Source: Echinococcus granulosus (lineage: Eukaryota > Platyhelminthes > Cestoda > Cyclophyllidea > Taeniidae). Taken from it: DNA of 64,000 bases. The stretch spans positions 416,344-480,343 of the forward strand of contig NW_020170399.1 of NCBI RefSeq assembly GCF_000524195.1. The letters run 5' to 3'. The notes below the pieces were generated by a model. It did not search any database. It saw nothing but the letters and a program-made list of their open reading frames with translations, and was not told the DNA's origin. A program made the position numbers and the translations under genes. Every line of letters starts with the position of its first letter. Positions within the stretch are counted from its first letter, which is position 1. Positions 12,201-26,300 of this stretch are shown here, piece by piece.

Positions 12201-13673
12201 TATAAGTAGGTTCTCTCTTGATGAATTGGAGAGCTGTGTGGTTTTCTTGTGACGAGAATGTTTTCAAATTCAATACTAGCACACCGTGACCCATTTTCGC
12301 CTATTACTAGGGCGCCATTTGGGAAGTAATCCTGATGGCTAGACTACGCCAACAAAATTTCCCAAGAAAGTTTACTCAAGAAGCGAAATTTTGCGGTACC
12401 TTTAACCCATTGACATTTCTTCTTTTTCACGCGTTGGCTCTTTAGATACTGTTCAGCCATCTCTTCGGGAAGTTACCATTTAGTCTCTCCCAGTGTAGTG
12501 AAGTCCGAGATTTTGAAACATAGTCCCCCTTACCATCCATATGACCATATATTAGTTTTAAGGATCGAATTTAATCCACAGCACTGTCATCGTTTAAACG
12601 AGTTATTTCCAAAAACTTTAAAATAGATCTGAGGTTAAACGTTTGGGCAGCACAAACCAGGATCACACAACCTTTCATAAGGATTGTCTTTTGTTGAATC
12701 TATGTTATTGTTAGACTAAACTATTGTCTTCAACGCTCTCTAGGTATCCGCCATTCACTTTTCGTTGTAAACACAATAAATCTTCGGGTTGAATGTGATT
12801 GGAATGGTGGCGCCTTAGGCTTGCATGATAATTCTGCGGACGTCAAATGTGCAGTCGGTGTGATCGGCGCCGTACTTGTAGTAAGATGGACCATGATGAC
12901 TAGACTTGACTTCAAGAGTGGTGGCATTCGCCTTGCAGCTGACATAGTGCGGAAGTTGGACAAAGTGATGGGCAAATTGGAGGCCAATGCCTACATCCTG
13001 ATGGAGAAACTCGAACCACCGATAGTGGAGAACTGCGTAGTCGGCATTGAGTATCCCTCGCCTCTGCGCCGTCAAATGATCTCGGAGCTGGGCATCTACG
13101 GTGTTTTGTTGAGGTGAGTCTCTTATTACTACCTCCTAAGTAGGTCCTGTAGATTTGTAATACAAATTCTAGGGAATACTGAACAAAAATGAGCTTCTGG
13201 GAAGTGAACCATGTCTTATAAAAACACCCACAATTCATCTGAAAAATTATCTATCACACCACTACACCGTCGTGATCTAAGGTTGCTTGAAACAGAGGCT
13301 TAGAAAACGAATGACACTCTTCACTCCCCAAGTAATGTCACTCAGGCATTAATGGGTTGTGATGTATTTTGCCTGAGGTCTTTCCACTTTCCCTTTCTTT
13401 CTGTTTGTTTGAAGCCGAGGTACAGACGAATTGGAGAATCATGAGGCTGGTCACCTGCTTCGAACCAAACTTCTGGGCATCAATGAGGGCGGTGTAGTTA
13501 CCGGCTTTGCCAACCTTGACACCCCTCTGCTCCCTCCCCCCCCCCCTCTGAGAACCCTCTCTCTTTCAATGCCTTGCTTACAGGTCTGCATTGAAGTAAT
13601 AGGAGCGATTGCTATCTCTTTCACTTTTCTATTGCAGAGGTCCCCCTCAGCCCCTTCTCCAGAGGCTGGGTAA
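9291..13673 (+). CDS. GSS: Glutathione synthetase (eukaryotic type), 8 exons
   Basis: Cytosolic ATP-dependent ligase that adds glycine to gamma-glutamylcysteine, the last step of glutathione synthesis. Exons: 9291-9381, 9417-9588, 9750-10002, 10510-10784, 10854-10920, 11839-12151, 12939-13113, 13415-13673; all joins are in frame. Visible family motifs in order: LGLNRSDYM-type LSLNRSDYM, EMNFIAVSFGG (human IEINTISASFGG), DQRSIEE, the YYRTGYAP segment, LERSLAIKCPSIDYLL, the glycine-rich ATP-binding KPQREGGGNN, YILMEKLEPP and GHLLRTKLLGINEGGVVTG. Predicted length is 534 residues against 474 in human. The excess is a C-terminal tail after an 11-C run, where the family normally stops. Intron 1 is only 35 bases. 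The exon 8 acceptor (AAG at 13414) was chosen because it keeps frame. Confidence 0.94.
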
Positions 13674-15247
13674 AAGGATCTTAAATAGGGCAGCTCAAGG
13701 TGGTTGCCCACTCATTGGGGATTTTTGTGCATCCCTGAGTTCAAACGTTGGAATTTGAGGACTTGCATCAGCCAGAGCCCGATTTGTGACAAATTACTGC
13801 GGTTTAATAGCCCATCTAATCATATTCTAGATCGTACCTTGATGGTGGCTTTCATGCATGAGTTACTCGACTCATTCGGAAAAGTTGATTAGGTTTCATC
13901 CATCTCTGCTGTCTCGAAGGGCAATTAGCGGCTTTTCGTGACGGTTAGCTTGGCACTTCACCATCGCACAATACACGCGGAATGATCGCAAAGCAATTTC
14001 TTAATGTGGCTGTTAACCGGTACGGACGACCACAAAGGTGTGGTCATTTGCGATCGTACACGGAGATGGATGTGGGAAGAAACGACCACGGCGTGTTGTT
14101 CAGGTGTAATTTACGGAAAACATAAGTTTGAGTAAATCGAGCCAAATGTGATTAGACGAACTAATGGTTGACTAAAGTTGCGCCATGTTTCTACATTTTG
14201 TCGTGTGCTTGAGTTCAAGAAACGGAGACCCGGGAACTGTAAATCCCTGGAATTTTCAGTTTAATTAAAGGAACAACTTTAGGGTGCTGTTCAGATGCAG
14301 TGTTCCAGGTGTTAGCTAAAGTTGTAATAAGTTTAATTAGTAAGCAGGAACATACATCAGCGGCGTAGAGAAGAGCTAAAGTGCTACCTTCAGGCACGTA
14401 TCAAATATCTAATCACCACATAAATGAAAAGCTGTGCCCATCCCTAAATCCCCAAATGAGTAAGAAGTTATGCCTAATTTGCAAGCTTATAAAAGCTAGG
14501 TATAATCCTTATGTTGTTTAAGTGTACCCTTTAGGGAGGAAGCAGGCAGTCGGATCGAACCTAGTGAGTAAGTAGCGGTCGCCATCTCCGGAATCAGAGA
14601 AGGGTTCCGTGTCCAAGTCTCCCTAACCTTGTACCTATCTTCCATTGACGCCAGGCGATAAATATGTCCTTATCAAATCTGTCTCGTGGTTCTGAAGATA
14701 TAAAGGTTCTAAAAATATGGCGACCAGGGGAGAGGAGTCGAACGAGGGTCATGCTACATTGAGCTATACGAAATAAGGGTCTTGTGCTAACTTGTTAGAT
14801 TTTATTCTATGAACCATATATATACATAGCTTCTAATGCTCGGAAAACACGGGTCTAATTCTAGCATCTCCACTATGATAAGGGACGGGAACATTACTAC
14901 TCTATGAATTGCGTAAAATGGAGTAACGCCATCACCGGATTAAAAAGAAATTACAAAATGAAGGGTTTCACCGGTAAAGCTAATACTAAAATCTGCTAAT
15001 TATTTTTTTCGTCCAAAAATTGCAGGAATCTGTTCTCATTATAACCGCAGACCTAGTATTCCTCTCGTTTACAATATTTGAAAATTGTTTCTTTGCCTTG
15101 CCAGTAAATTTCGGTGCCAAAATTTTTCATCACCTCTTGTAGTTTATGAGCGTTTTGTGCTTATTTCGTTCTTTTAGAGACAGGTTTTTTGACCAGTTTG
15201 TTTATTCCCACTTGTTCGCTTTCGTAGCGTGATTGAAGCTTACGATT
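13674..15247. other. Intergenic between GSS and RPL3
   Basis: No protein-coding exon recognised. Two weak tRNA-like motifs on the minus strand (14552-14561 and 14718-14769) are discussed under findings. Otherwise nothing is supported here. Confidence 0.45.
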
Positions 15248-16701
15248 ATGGTGCGTTTTGGTTTGCTATGTACTGGATTCACGTTTTTGGACTTAACTCT
15301 CATCCAGTTTTCGTTTAGTCCCACAGGAAGTTTTCGGCCCCCCGGCATGGTTCTCTAGGTTTTACACCAAAGAAACGCAGTCGTCGCATTCGTGGTAAAT
15401 GCAAGGCTTTCCCTAAAGACCGGCGATCGCTGCCACCACATTTGACTGCCTTCATGGGATTCAAGGCTGGCATGACTCATGTCGTCCGTGATGTCGATCG
15501 TCCTGGTTCAAAAGTTCACAAGAAGGAAGTTGTTGAGCCCGTCACTATTCTCGAGTGCCCGCCAATGGTCATCGTCGGAATTGTCGGTTACGCTCACACT
15601 GCTAGGGGTCTTCGCACTTTTAAGACCATTTGGGCTGAGCATTTGAGCGAGGAATGTCGTCGCCGTTTCTATAAGGACTTCTGCAAGTCCAAGCGGAAGG
15701 CTTTTACCAAGGCTTCCAAGAAGTGGGCCGACGAGGCTGGTCTTGCGGCAATTAACAGCGATATTAAGAAAATGAAGAAGTACTGCTCCGTCATCCGTGT
15801 TATTGCGCACACTCAGGTTTGCCATTGGGTTACTTGCATAGGATTATTCTAGATGAGGTTGATGAAGCACCGCCAGAAGAAGGCCCACATCATGGAAATC
15901 CAGGTCAATGGCGGTACCGTTTCTCAGAAGGTTGACTGGGCCCGCGAACACCTCGAAAAACAAGTTCCTGTTGCAAATGTTTTTGCTCAGGATGAGATGA
16001 TCGACGTCATCGGTGTAACTAAGGGTAAAGGCTTCAAGGGTGTCACATCTCGTTGGCACACGAAGAAACTGCCTCGCAAGACTCATAAGGGTCTTCGCAA
16101 AGTTGCATGTATCGGAGCTTGGCATCCAGCCCGTGTAGGCCGCACCGTGGCTCGTGCTGGCCAGAAAGGTTACTTCCACCGCACCGAAATGAACAAGAAG
16201 ATCTACCGCATCGGTCTTGGTAAATTTACTTAACCTATTCAAGCTACTTACTAGGTGTTCAGGCTCAAATTGAGGCTGCTAAGGTGGAGGCCGCGAAAGA
16301 GGAGAATAAGGAGCTGGCTGCTCTCATTAAGCCCAAGGGCAATGCTTCCACGGAATATGATCTAACAGCTAAAAATATCACTCCGATGGGTGGCTTCCCG
16401 CACTACGGTGAAGTTAACAATGATTACGTTATGATCAAAGGCTGTTGTATGGGCCCTCGCAAGCGTGTCATCACCCTACGTAAGAGTCTTCTCCAACAGA
16501 CTAGTCGTCGTGCTCAGGAGAAGGTAGTCCTCAAGTTCATCGACACCTCCTCCAAATTCGGTCACGGTCGGTTCCAGACTCGTGCAGAGAAGAAGGCTTT
16601 TCTGGTATGTCTTACTCACTGAGTTGCCACTAATTGGAATTCTTTTCCTTCATCAGGGTCCTTTGAAGAAGGATTTGGAACGTCCGAAGGTTGCAGCGTA
16701 A
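15248..16701 (+). CDS. RPL3: Ribosomal protein L3 (uL3), 5 exons
   Basis: Core protein of the 60S ribosomal subunit near the peptidyl-transferase centre. The start codon ATG (15248-15250) is the whole coding part of exon 1, followed at once by a GT donor. Coding resumes at 15319 with [15 protein letters not shown], the family N-terminus. Other exons: 15319-15816, 15853-16219, 16255-16604, 16657-16701. The product is about 420 residues (human 403). Hallmarks are [49 protein letters not shown] (the W finger region), [20 protein letters not shown] and [16 protein letters not shown]. Three of the four introns are 35-52 bases. A small insertion rich in E, K and A (about 16255-16330) replaces the shorter human linker. 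Confidence 0.97.
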
Positions 16702-17316
16702 ATCTCTTGGAAATATACGTCTACGGATCTAGTGCCCCTTTTTATGGGTTTAACAGCTTTAGTTTTCAAGGTCTCAGGGTTTACTGGCACTCAACGCGTC
16801 CTGTACAGGTCTACCGTGACGTGCAACAGCCAGTGATATTGTTTGATGTCTCCGAAGCCGCTCTTGTCTGATTTGCGGCCCAATGGTCATCGAATATTCA
16901 CCGCAAAGTCTAGCAATTTGATGCTGTGGCAGATTATCGGGGTCAGATTTTACTGTTTGGTAGGGGTTTCCCGTTGATACGTCGGCCTAGACCGGGTTGT
17001 CTCTTAATGCACTGATGACTTATTAGCGTCTCAGGTCCCCTCTGGGGACGCGGCGGGTCCTTTGGGTCCCGTGGTGGATAGGAGGCAGATGCAGAGGGCA
17101 GGGCATTCGTGTCTGATGAATTGCCTCGGAACAAGTGTGCTTCACTGCTAATCAAGACTGGTGCTCCGGTGTCCCCTTTTGTGTCATAGGAACAGGTTTG
17201 ACTTTGACGTACTTTATTAATGCCATAAGAAGCTGTCACAGTAACTGTGAGATCACGGCTGGATTATCTGCGAGACATTCGCATCAAGGTGGGATTCGGG
17301 GTTTTGGGCGTCCTAG
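16702..17316. other. 3' flanks of convergent RPL3 and TMEM94-like genes
   Basis: About 600 bases separate the two stop codons. They must contain both 3' UTRs. No AATAAA obvious enough to assign was found on the RPL3 side. Confidence 0.4.
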
Positions 17317-20300
17317 CTAGACAGGGGAGTACATTCCCAGTTTGGTGTCGAAAAATAGTTTAGCGAATCGGTCCTCCGCGTTGGTGATCCTGAAAGACAA
17401 GGGAGGCTTTCTGACTGCGTGTTGGCGTGGGGTAACGTAACTGCCTCCATGTGGTAAGCGTCTATGAACGACTTGTCTACTTATAATGTGGTAGTAGCGT
17501 GGGACGTACGCGCGTTCCTTCCAGTTAATGATTTCGTTCACGAGAAGCAGAATCGGGCACCAGAGAAGGCCACAGGCCAGTGTGACCAGCAAATAGCGAT
17601 GTTGCTCACCAGTTAGGACTTTGTCATTGCAGAGAAGAATGATGGCAAGGTAAATTGTGTGAGCTAGTAATCTAGAAAGGAGTGGTGATGAAACTGTTAT
17701 GTCGCTCCCACTACGTGCGGTTGGTGGGTTAAGGAGTGAATGTAGTTATTAGGTTACTGAGTGCAAAAACTTATCACGGATGGTTGGTCGTATACAGGGA
17801 ATCTGGAAACAAAAATCAGGCAAGGAAGCACCTAGTAATTACCTAACAGAAAGGTGCTCTATTGACTACTGAACTACATTTCAACGCGTTTGCATCATGC
17901 TACTTCTGTTGCGAGCTTCTATGAGTCTACGAAGCCAACATTAATTACCAGGCCGGACAATTTCGTAGACTAGTTGGCGCCTGAAAATGATTGCACAATT
18001 GTGGGCAGAACCGATTACGCTTCCCTTGGGGTTGCAGCGTTCTGAGGAACGCTCTGCTACGACGTCCACAAAATGGCTCAGCAAGTCACTTTAAAAAGCG
18101 CAGATATTCAATCCAGACACCTGGTTCGGAATTTTAGCCGAGTTCACGTCCAAAAATGGGGTTGAACGTCACGACAGACCTCGTCTACGTTCAGGTTTTG
18201 AAAGCGGTCTATAAACTGCACCAGTTGAGAAATCTCACTGACCTCACACCTTCCAACTTCAAACCCTATCAGTAAGCTAATTTTCAAATGGTCAAAACAA
18301 CTAATAAATAATTAATCCATGCAGAATTAAACGATTACCAAACTATATCAGAAACAATTGTTTCACAAGTGCAGCATAGGCAGGTGATCATGCCCAATGC
18401 ACGGTTTGATGATATCCAAATGCAAAAAAAATTACGGCAGTGTAAATCGAAATTGGAAGGTATTAACTGAGTTGGGTCAAACAATTTTTGTTCAACGGTG
18501 GGTGACATTTGACTGTGACGATCACAAAGCCTTCACAAAATATGCAAGAGTAGAACCTGACCCACATGATTACGGACAAAATAAGCCATGGCAGGTTTGT
18601 ACTAATCCGCCAGTGGTGAATCCATTGACCCGAGTTTGCGTAACTGAATGATATGAGCACTAAAAACACAGTAGAAAGGAATGTAATGCAGGCGAATTTG
18701 GAAGGGCTAGGCGACAAGCGTAAACTCACCTAGGTAGGTGACGAGAAGGAAAAAGGGTATTTCCTGTGAAATAGTCACATTCAGTAGAACTGTCGCGTAT
18801 TCAGGAAGCTTGGCTAAAGATACACTAAGATAATAAAAATGGGGAAGGATTAAATTATTTGATATTGTGTTAAAAATCCCCTCTTCTAATTTCCCCCTAC
18901 GACCTACATTGACATCAGTTCCAGTTTCAACAACAATCGCGGTAGAGTTGGTTTGCGAATTTTCGATTAGGTCGTCGACGTGAGCTTGGGAAAATTTTGC
19001 GTGAAACAACATTCAACGATATTGTAGAAGAGTATGCAAAAGCTCGTGAAGCAAAATATGAGGAAACAGGTCCATTGTGCATTTGATGATTTATTAGAAA
19101 GAGCAATACAAAAGAAGCAGGGTGAGTTTCAACCTTCTAGAGCCACATTTCACAAAGAGCCACTGGCTTTCCAATACATTATTTAAATTCCACAATAAAA
19201 AGTGGCTGAATGCTAAAGTGATAATAAACAAGTTTGGGTAAGTCTATTAGGTATTAAGAAAGATCATTTAACATCAAATCTACCTAAAAATGCAAAAAAT
19301 AGCACTCTTCAAGCTATCACAAATTCCCAACCTTGTTACCCTAATGTCGCTTTTGAGTGGGATTAATGTGGAAGATCAGAAAAGGCATGAGAGGGATGAA
19401 AGATGTATTCAAGGAGTTCGGATCAAGAACTTACTTCGCGTAGACTGGGTTGAGAAGGGAGTGCGGTAGGCAGACGAGACGGTGGTCAATGTATGTGGGG
19501 CAGGTGATGAAGGTTTGGATAAGACTCACGGCCCAGCATATCACCACGGAGGGAAGAAAGCGCGCTGCAGTCACCCACAGTAGTCGAAGTATTCGCTGAA
19601 ATGGAAGGAAGAGGCTAAGGTTCTTTCGTAATCAGACAATTCTCCCTCCATGTTAATGCTACTGCTTCTACTCTTACGAAAATATGATTAAATGGCGTGG
19701 TTGAGATGTGATTCCCATATAAGTTCGAATTATTTAAAAGGTCTGTGCGTGTCATATTTACTTTCCATACCTTTCATATAACTCATTAATAAAACGAGGC
19801 ATGGATCTTCCAGCAGCACAGCAAACCGATCCAACAAACAATGTTACTTCATCACACAGCGAGTCGGTGACTTTAAGGTCCATATCCGAATGACAGAATA
19901 ATCCCTGTACCATGAAAAATAAATCAGGCCTAAGTCGATTTTAGTGCCTTAATTGGACGTCAAAGAAAGTACAAAAGTAAAATGTGATCATCAAATCTTG
20001 AAAAATGGCTATGAAAACACCTATATATCATTTCATATTAGTAAAAATTGGGAAATTTGTATTTTTAAATTTGTACAAGTTCAAAAAGTGCAGAATGGGG
20101 GATGATGGAATAACAAGTCTGCGTGGAAGCACTGCATGCCGAGAGGGTCGGTTGACTCAAAGTTTAACACTGCAATCCAGATTGACTTTGCATAAGCCAC
20201 AAAATCCTCACTCAATCAATGTCAAATCAAATGCCACTTCTGCCATTAAAATGGGAAGCGAAAAAGAAGCAGAGATACTTCAAAGATCAGTTTTAGAATG

Positions 20301-23300
20301 CTGGCTTTTATAACAGATTCTGAAAGATAAATTAGAACTAAATAAAGAAGTTAAACCTATTTGGATGGTTTTGGGGCATGAATAATTAGCTTTATAACAA
20401 ATAACGATTGCGATTAATTCAACTGTGCACCCATTTATAACGAAATCAATCCCCGTACTTCACGACTAAACATTTCATTGCGTTTCACGGGTGGTTGCTG
20501 AAGGGGGTGGTTTCTTTCCACGGTTCTGCCGAAAATGCTAGTGGCGAGGCATGGAATAACGGCCACAGTAAGCCACAGCACCTGTCCACCAATGGCGATA
20601 TGGCCCACAACCGCACCACCAGCTGCTTCCATTGGTCCAGTGGCGCCCAATAGGACGGGTGGAAGCCACACTAAAGTGTCAGGCGGTTGGGTGGAGCCCA
20701 TCGGACCAAATTGTACTGGAAAGGCTGGCAGAAAGGCGAGTGAAAGGAGGTAGAAAAGTGCGGCGGCGAAGGAGGAGGCAATGGCAAAGGTTATACAGAG
20801 GTGGATGTTGTTGACTGAGGCATGAGCCTACAAGGGGAACCACAACGGTAATACCCTTCGAATCGGCAAGGAGGGCATTCCACACTTTGTAGTGAGCTTG
20901 TAAATCTATCTAACCAGAATAACAATTCTACTCGGAGAAACACGTGCAAAAAAGGGGGAGCAGGAGTTATCTGCTCCAGAGGAGAAGTAATTTGTCTAAT
21001 ATTTGCCTTCCAACAGGACAAAGAGGTAGATGCTTGACTTCAAGCACCTGGAATTGGATGGTGGTAAAGTTAGTTCGTCCAATGACTCAGCAGTTTCGAT
21101 ATTAACCCTCTTTAGCATTCAACTTCAAATGAAATAGGGTAGACATTAAGAGATTAGTTCAGCATTTTCAAAATTGAGTAATCAACTTTCCTGTAGTTGT
21201 AGGGAGCCTTGGTATCCAAGTGGTAGTGGTTTTAAAATACACAATGGAATATACATCTATGAGCAAGGTGGAATGATCTAGACAAACAGTAATAAACAGA
21301 TGCGGAGGTTGTAAAATAGCCTAACAGTGAACTGCAAGAGAAACCTGCGAGACGAGCTGAAGAATATCAAAGTCGGCAAGAGAGGCACGAGAGATGAGGG
21401 CGGCACCAAGAGCAACGAGGCGCCCCGCGAGATTGAGGAGGGGCAAACTGGCGCAGTCCGTCATGTCGCCTGTATTCAACTCTTTCGCCCCTACGACTGG
21501 TGCTATGGGCTCGTGGCCACAGACACGTGGCAGGAGGGGGAAGAGGGCGATCGCGGTGTCACCGCGACAGAAGAGCTCCGCATTCGTCATTGACAGACAA
21601 CTCCCCACCACACACACCGTCTCGCCATACTCCTGCATTATTCCAATCATCTCACCAACGGCTGCAACGAAAAAAACACGTTATCAACCCTATGATTTTG
21701 TTCAAAAACCATGCAAAATAATATATCAATGTATTTTTGTAAATTAAGGAGATCTAAGTCGCCATAATATCTATTTGGTTGCTTTGGAAACAAATTCTCA
21801 GTTAATAGTTATTCAGCAATGTATGCCCTCTTCACATCATCAGAGCCTCCCACTCTACGATGCACACCTTCAGAAATTTCCAAAACTCAATTAAGACGCC
21901 AGTAGTTCCTCCCTGGGTTCAACAAATAAGGTTTTGAATAACGCCTCTACTACGTATTCAAATTACGTCAAAGGTTCGCATTAATGCTGACGGTGTTCAA
22001 TGTTCAGGTAATACAAATGTTTTGCTCTTAAATATAAAGCTGTGGTGTTACACTAGAGCAGAGAAGTTCGTTTTCTGGTCTTCAAATTTTCTGCCTAATA
22101 ATCGAAGAAAGGGAATCCACTTACCGTTTCTCTACCTCTTTGTTAACCTCAACCACTTTTACCTTCCCTATGGGTAATGATAATCAATCCAACGCCAGGG
22201 AATGGAATGAAATCACAAAAAAGAGAGCCAAGCATTCTTGAGATTCCATTGTGCTTACCTGATGGTGTGCAGTCAGTGAAGAGGGAAACTTTGAGAGGCA
22301 CATTGTCAACATTCTCCAGGTGAGACCGAATATTTCTGATGCCGGAAGGTAACCTGGACTAAAAGATAAAAAAAGAAACGGAAAAAAATATGCAGGGCTT
22401 AGTTTTCAGACACTCTAACCCTAAGTAAAGTAGCACTTCTTGCTGTTGGGAAAAAGCGGATCACTTTGAATACTGAATTGATGCAGATGATCAAATTATT
22501 GCACCCTGGACGTCAATTTTACTATTTAATGCGTTTTATTTCTGAATTCAAGGGCTCACCTTGTTAGCAAAGACATAGTTGTAAGCATCTTCCTCGAGCT
22601 GTGGATGGTCTTTCAATCCCTCTTGCGAATCAGCGTCGACGGATTTGACATCGGATGATGATGATGAGGAGGAGGAGCTTAAAAAAACGGAGTCTTCGAA
22701 GGCAAATGACTTTCTCGCCTCTTCGGGAACGATGTTCAACGAGGCGTTAGAAGCCTTCGTGCTGGCATTTGGAGGAGACCACTGAACCCGATCATCTGAG
22801 ACCTCCGTGTCCATATCAAAACCTATCCAGAGGCCGCTAGTGGCCATGTCACCATCTTCACCCCCCACCAAAGGCATGGAGGAATTGGACACGGCCTCCG
22901 CCACCACGGGCTCTGCCACCACCGATCGCTTCTATTCAAAAGAAACAAATGAGCGTTCCAACTATCACAACTCGTAGTTCACTACACACCCCATTGAGGC
23001 GTCAACCGAAACCCCGATGATTCTAGATCTTGAATTGGAATGCACTTTTTACCTTAGGGGAAGTACTCAATGTGGTGAGGCAAGAGAACTACCAACCACA
23101 AGCTCATTAAAATGTGAAGGCTTACCTTAATTTGAACACCTACACGAGCCACGTTTGGCGAGCTGAGAGAATAGGGCTGCTTAAGAACCGCGACTCCGCC
23201 TAAAGAGTACAAAAACAAAAAAGTGAAAAAGTATCCTCACATCGCATTCACTTCCACACACGTTGACACGAATCAACAAATATTGCTCCAAAAGTAACGT

Positions 23301-26300
23301 TAAATCAATGTTTTGTGCTGGGGATCACTAAAGTCCCAGGAGAACATTTTGCTCTTACGTTGCGGAGGTGGATTCACCGAAGATTCTATGATACTCCTCA
23401 ATTTACACTCTTGTCGAGTTCTCCCTATTATCTAACAGGTCATAGAGACACTATATATTACTAATAATTACAGCATAAATAAAATAAGTAGGGATGATTG
23501 TCGCCTGGATCTCAGCTCTCCAGCTAACGGACGCAAGGGCAGATATCCTGATCTGGCTGTACATGACTTTGTCGGAATTAAAGATCCTGAAACAACATTT
23601 ACAGCGAAAGTCTATATTCATATCCAGGCAGGCTTTAAAGAGGACAATTTAGTAACTCTCATCTTGGCCTCAAAATGAGCAAATCTAAACTAACTTGGAG
23701 TTAGGATAGGGATGATGGAACCAAACTGATGTTTTTCAAGCTTAGAACATGATAAACATTACAAAAAAGTCAGGGTTCGGTCACTTTATCAACATGCTCA
23801 GGCACAGACACTAGTTGGCGCATTTACCTTTTATGGTGTATTTACAGGTGTTGATAAAAGCACGTTTTTTTGACATTCGCATGGCCACATGAACGCATGA
23901 TTAAGCATTTCCGTTAAACAAAGAGCAATTGGTAAGTAAACAAGGCAATTATGAAATTTAACGCAAAACAATAGCAACAATAAACAAAAAACATGAGTGA
24001 AACCATATCAAGTGAGCAGCACTGCAGCCATAGGCTTTGGTCATGGCTGGGCAATTGAGGAGCTCAATTTTGTTGGCGTTTCAGTGATAGTAGAACGATA
24101 AATTCCTACCTTAGAGCGGGGTAAAGTGAAATAATGAGGACTTTTAGCATAACTTCAAGAACAAGTCGTGCAAATTATCTCCTCCGACACGCCACTAATT
24201 GACGACAAACCTTGGGTTTACTTTCGAATAGACAAAGATGCAAAACAACCGGCTCCAATTCTTCAAGAAAATAGTGACTTCAAGCGCTAAGGCATTGCGC
24301 GATGTCTTTAAGGTGAAAAAACAAGGAAGTTATGTGGGGATTACACATGTGCACATAGTGATAACTCAGAAATTGTCCTGGGAATGACCTGACAGGTGAT
24401 TACATGAACCGAAAGTAAAAATGGAGTCATAATAGGGGGAAGAAATGATAAGAACGATTTTGTAAACGTCATTGGAAATGCCCCATCTAGCAGTAAACCC
24501 AAGGAGCAGAAATCGGTGAGGGGTTATAGGGGTGAACTATCAATACATAGAAGCATAGTATCTTGATAATGAATTAAATTTATAACCATAAAGTTCTGCT
24601 AAAGTTACTTAATACAAAGACGCAAATGCTACGTTTTTGAAGCCGAAAAGATTTTGTAGGGGAAAAAAGTTGTAGAATGATATAAGTAGCTTCGCTGCAG
24701 ACTACCGACTAAATAAAGTAAGCATAATTGGAACTTAACTTGAAAATTAACAACTTCAGCCCAAATTTTTATTGTTCAAACATGTTAACACTTATGCTTA
24801 TTCTCCTTTTTATTGTCAAATCTGGCTAACTTTTCCTCATGCATATATGACGTAAGAGCCCAGAAAAAATTCGGGACGGCATTCACCTATTCAAAGCTGG
24901 CAGTCACGTGCCAAATTAGAGATCATGTTCTTCCGGTATAACATGCAGTTTCTAACACAGCACCATGCTTTACCTCTACTGAAATGACTATAACGCATTA
25001 TGCATTGTTTACAACCGAGAACACCTCATAAAACCAAATTCACAATCAGGCATGGACAAGCTGAGTCATTTGCAAATTAAATGGACAGGTTTCTTAAAGG
25101 AGGAAAAACCATCCTTAGTTCAAACAAAAAGAACAAGTGCAATTAAGCACAAAAGACCACTTGATGGTCGACATTAGCAATAAGTGCGGGGAAGGCAGGA
25201 GGACACCCACCGTGGCCGAGCGAGACATTTGGCCTTCGCAACAGACCAGTACCAATAGAAGAGGTGCGAGATGGGACAGAGGTAAGGTGTCCAGTGCGGG
25301 TGCCCTGTGAAGTTGTCCGACTGACTTCCGGTGGCGGATCCGCCAGCGATATGTGGCAGTTCCAGTCCGCCTCCAGGCCCAATCGCTCCGCGAACACCCG
25401 ACTGCGCAGCTGGTTGTCCTGTGGAAGAGAAAGCTCTCGACTCAACTTCTGACTCCTCTCACTGAACACAACCTCATAAGGCTTCGTGTTATGATATAAT
25501 TGAGTACGAAGTGTCAGATTCTTGTGAACCTTTTGGAGTAAAGTGAACGCTGTGAATAAAGCCGTAGTGAATTCGTTAAACATAATTTTTAACAGGGAGT
25601 TGAGTAACCTAAACAGCTGAATTTTTTCCACAAGAACGGGACGAGCGCCACACGAGGTAATGGGCTAACCCTTCGCTCAGAGCTCACAGATAAAAAATAA
25701 GGACAATAACTTTAGTTAAAGAGAGAAGGTAACAAGTAATAGTCAAATGATTCACTCAGAAATAAGTAGTGGCGAAAGATACGAGCAACAATTTATGCAT
25801 AAAAGAGATAAAACGAGATGGAGGAAATATAAACCTCGAACGGACTGAAGAGAACACACCTGAGAGAAGTGCACGAAGCGGATGCAGGCCTGGTTTAGTT
25901 TGCGAATAGTCTCGACAATGCCCGGCATCGCCTGGTACTGCAGACTTACCATTCCGAGGAAGATTTGCTTACTGAAAGCGTCCTGTAGAGCGGCTGAATC
26001 AGCGGGGAATTCGGAGGCTGTGCTTGTCGAACTGTATTGCGGGAGGCAGAGGTGAATGAAGAATAGACCAAAGGTCATTACGAAATGCCGAAATGCAGGA
26101 GAGGGGACTAGTAACCTCCCCTAGATACCAACCATTGTAACATTTTTTAGCAATTTAAGCGTATAACGGGGACCATGCATTTCCCGAGCATGGAAGGTGA
26201 GCGAGGGCAGTGGAGGAAATAGGGATGAAGGCAAGACTAGAGATAAATAGTTAATAGAAACTTCAAGTTCGGCTAGGAGTAGATACTGCACATTCTAAGC

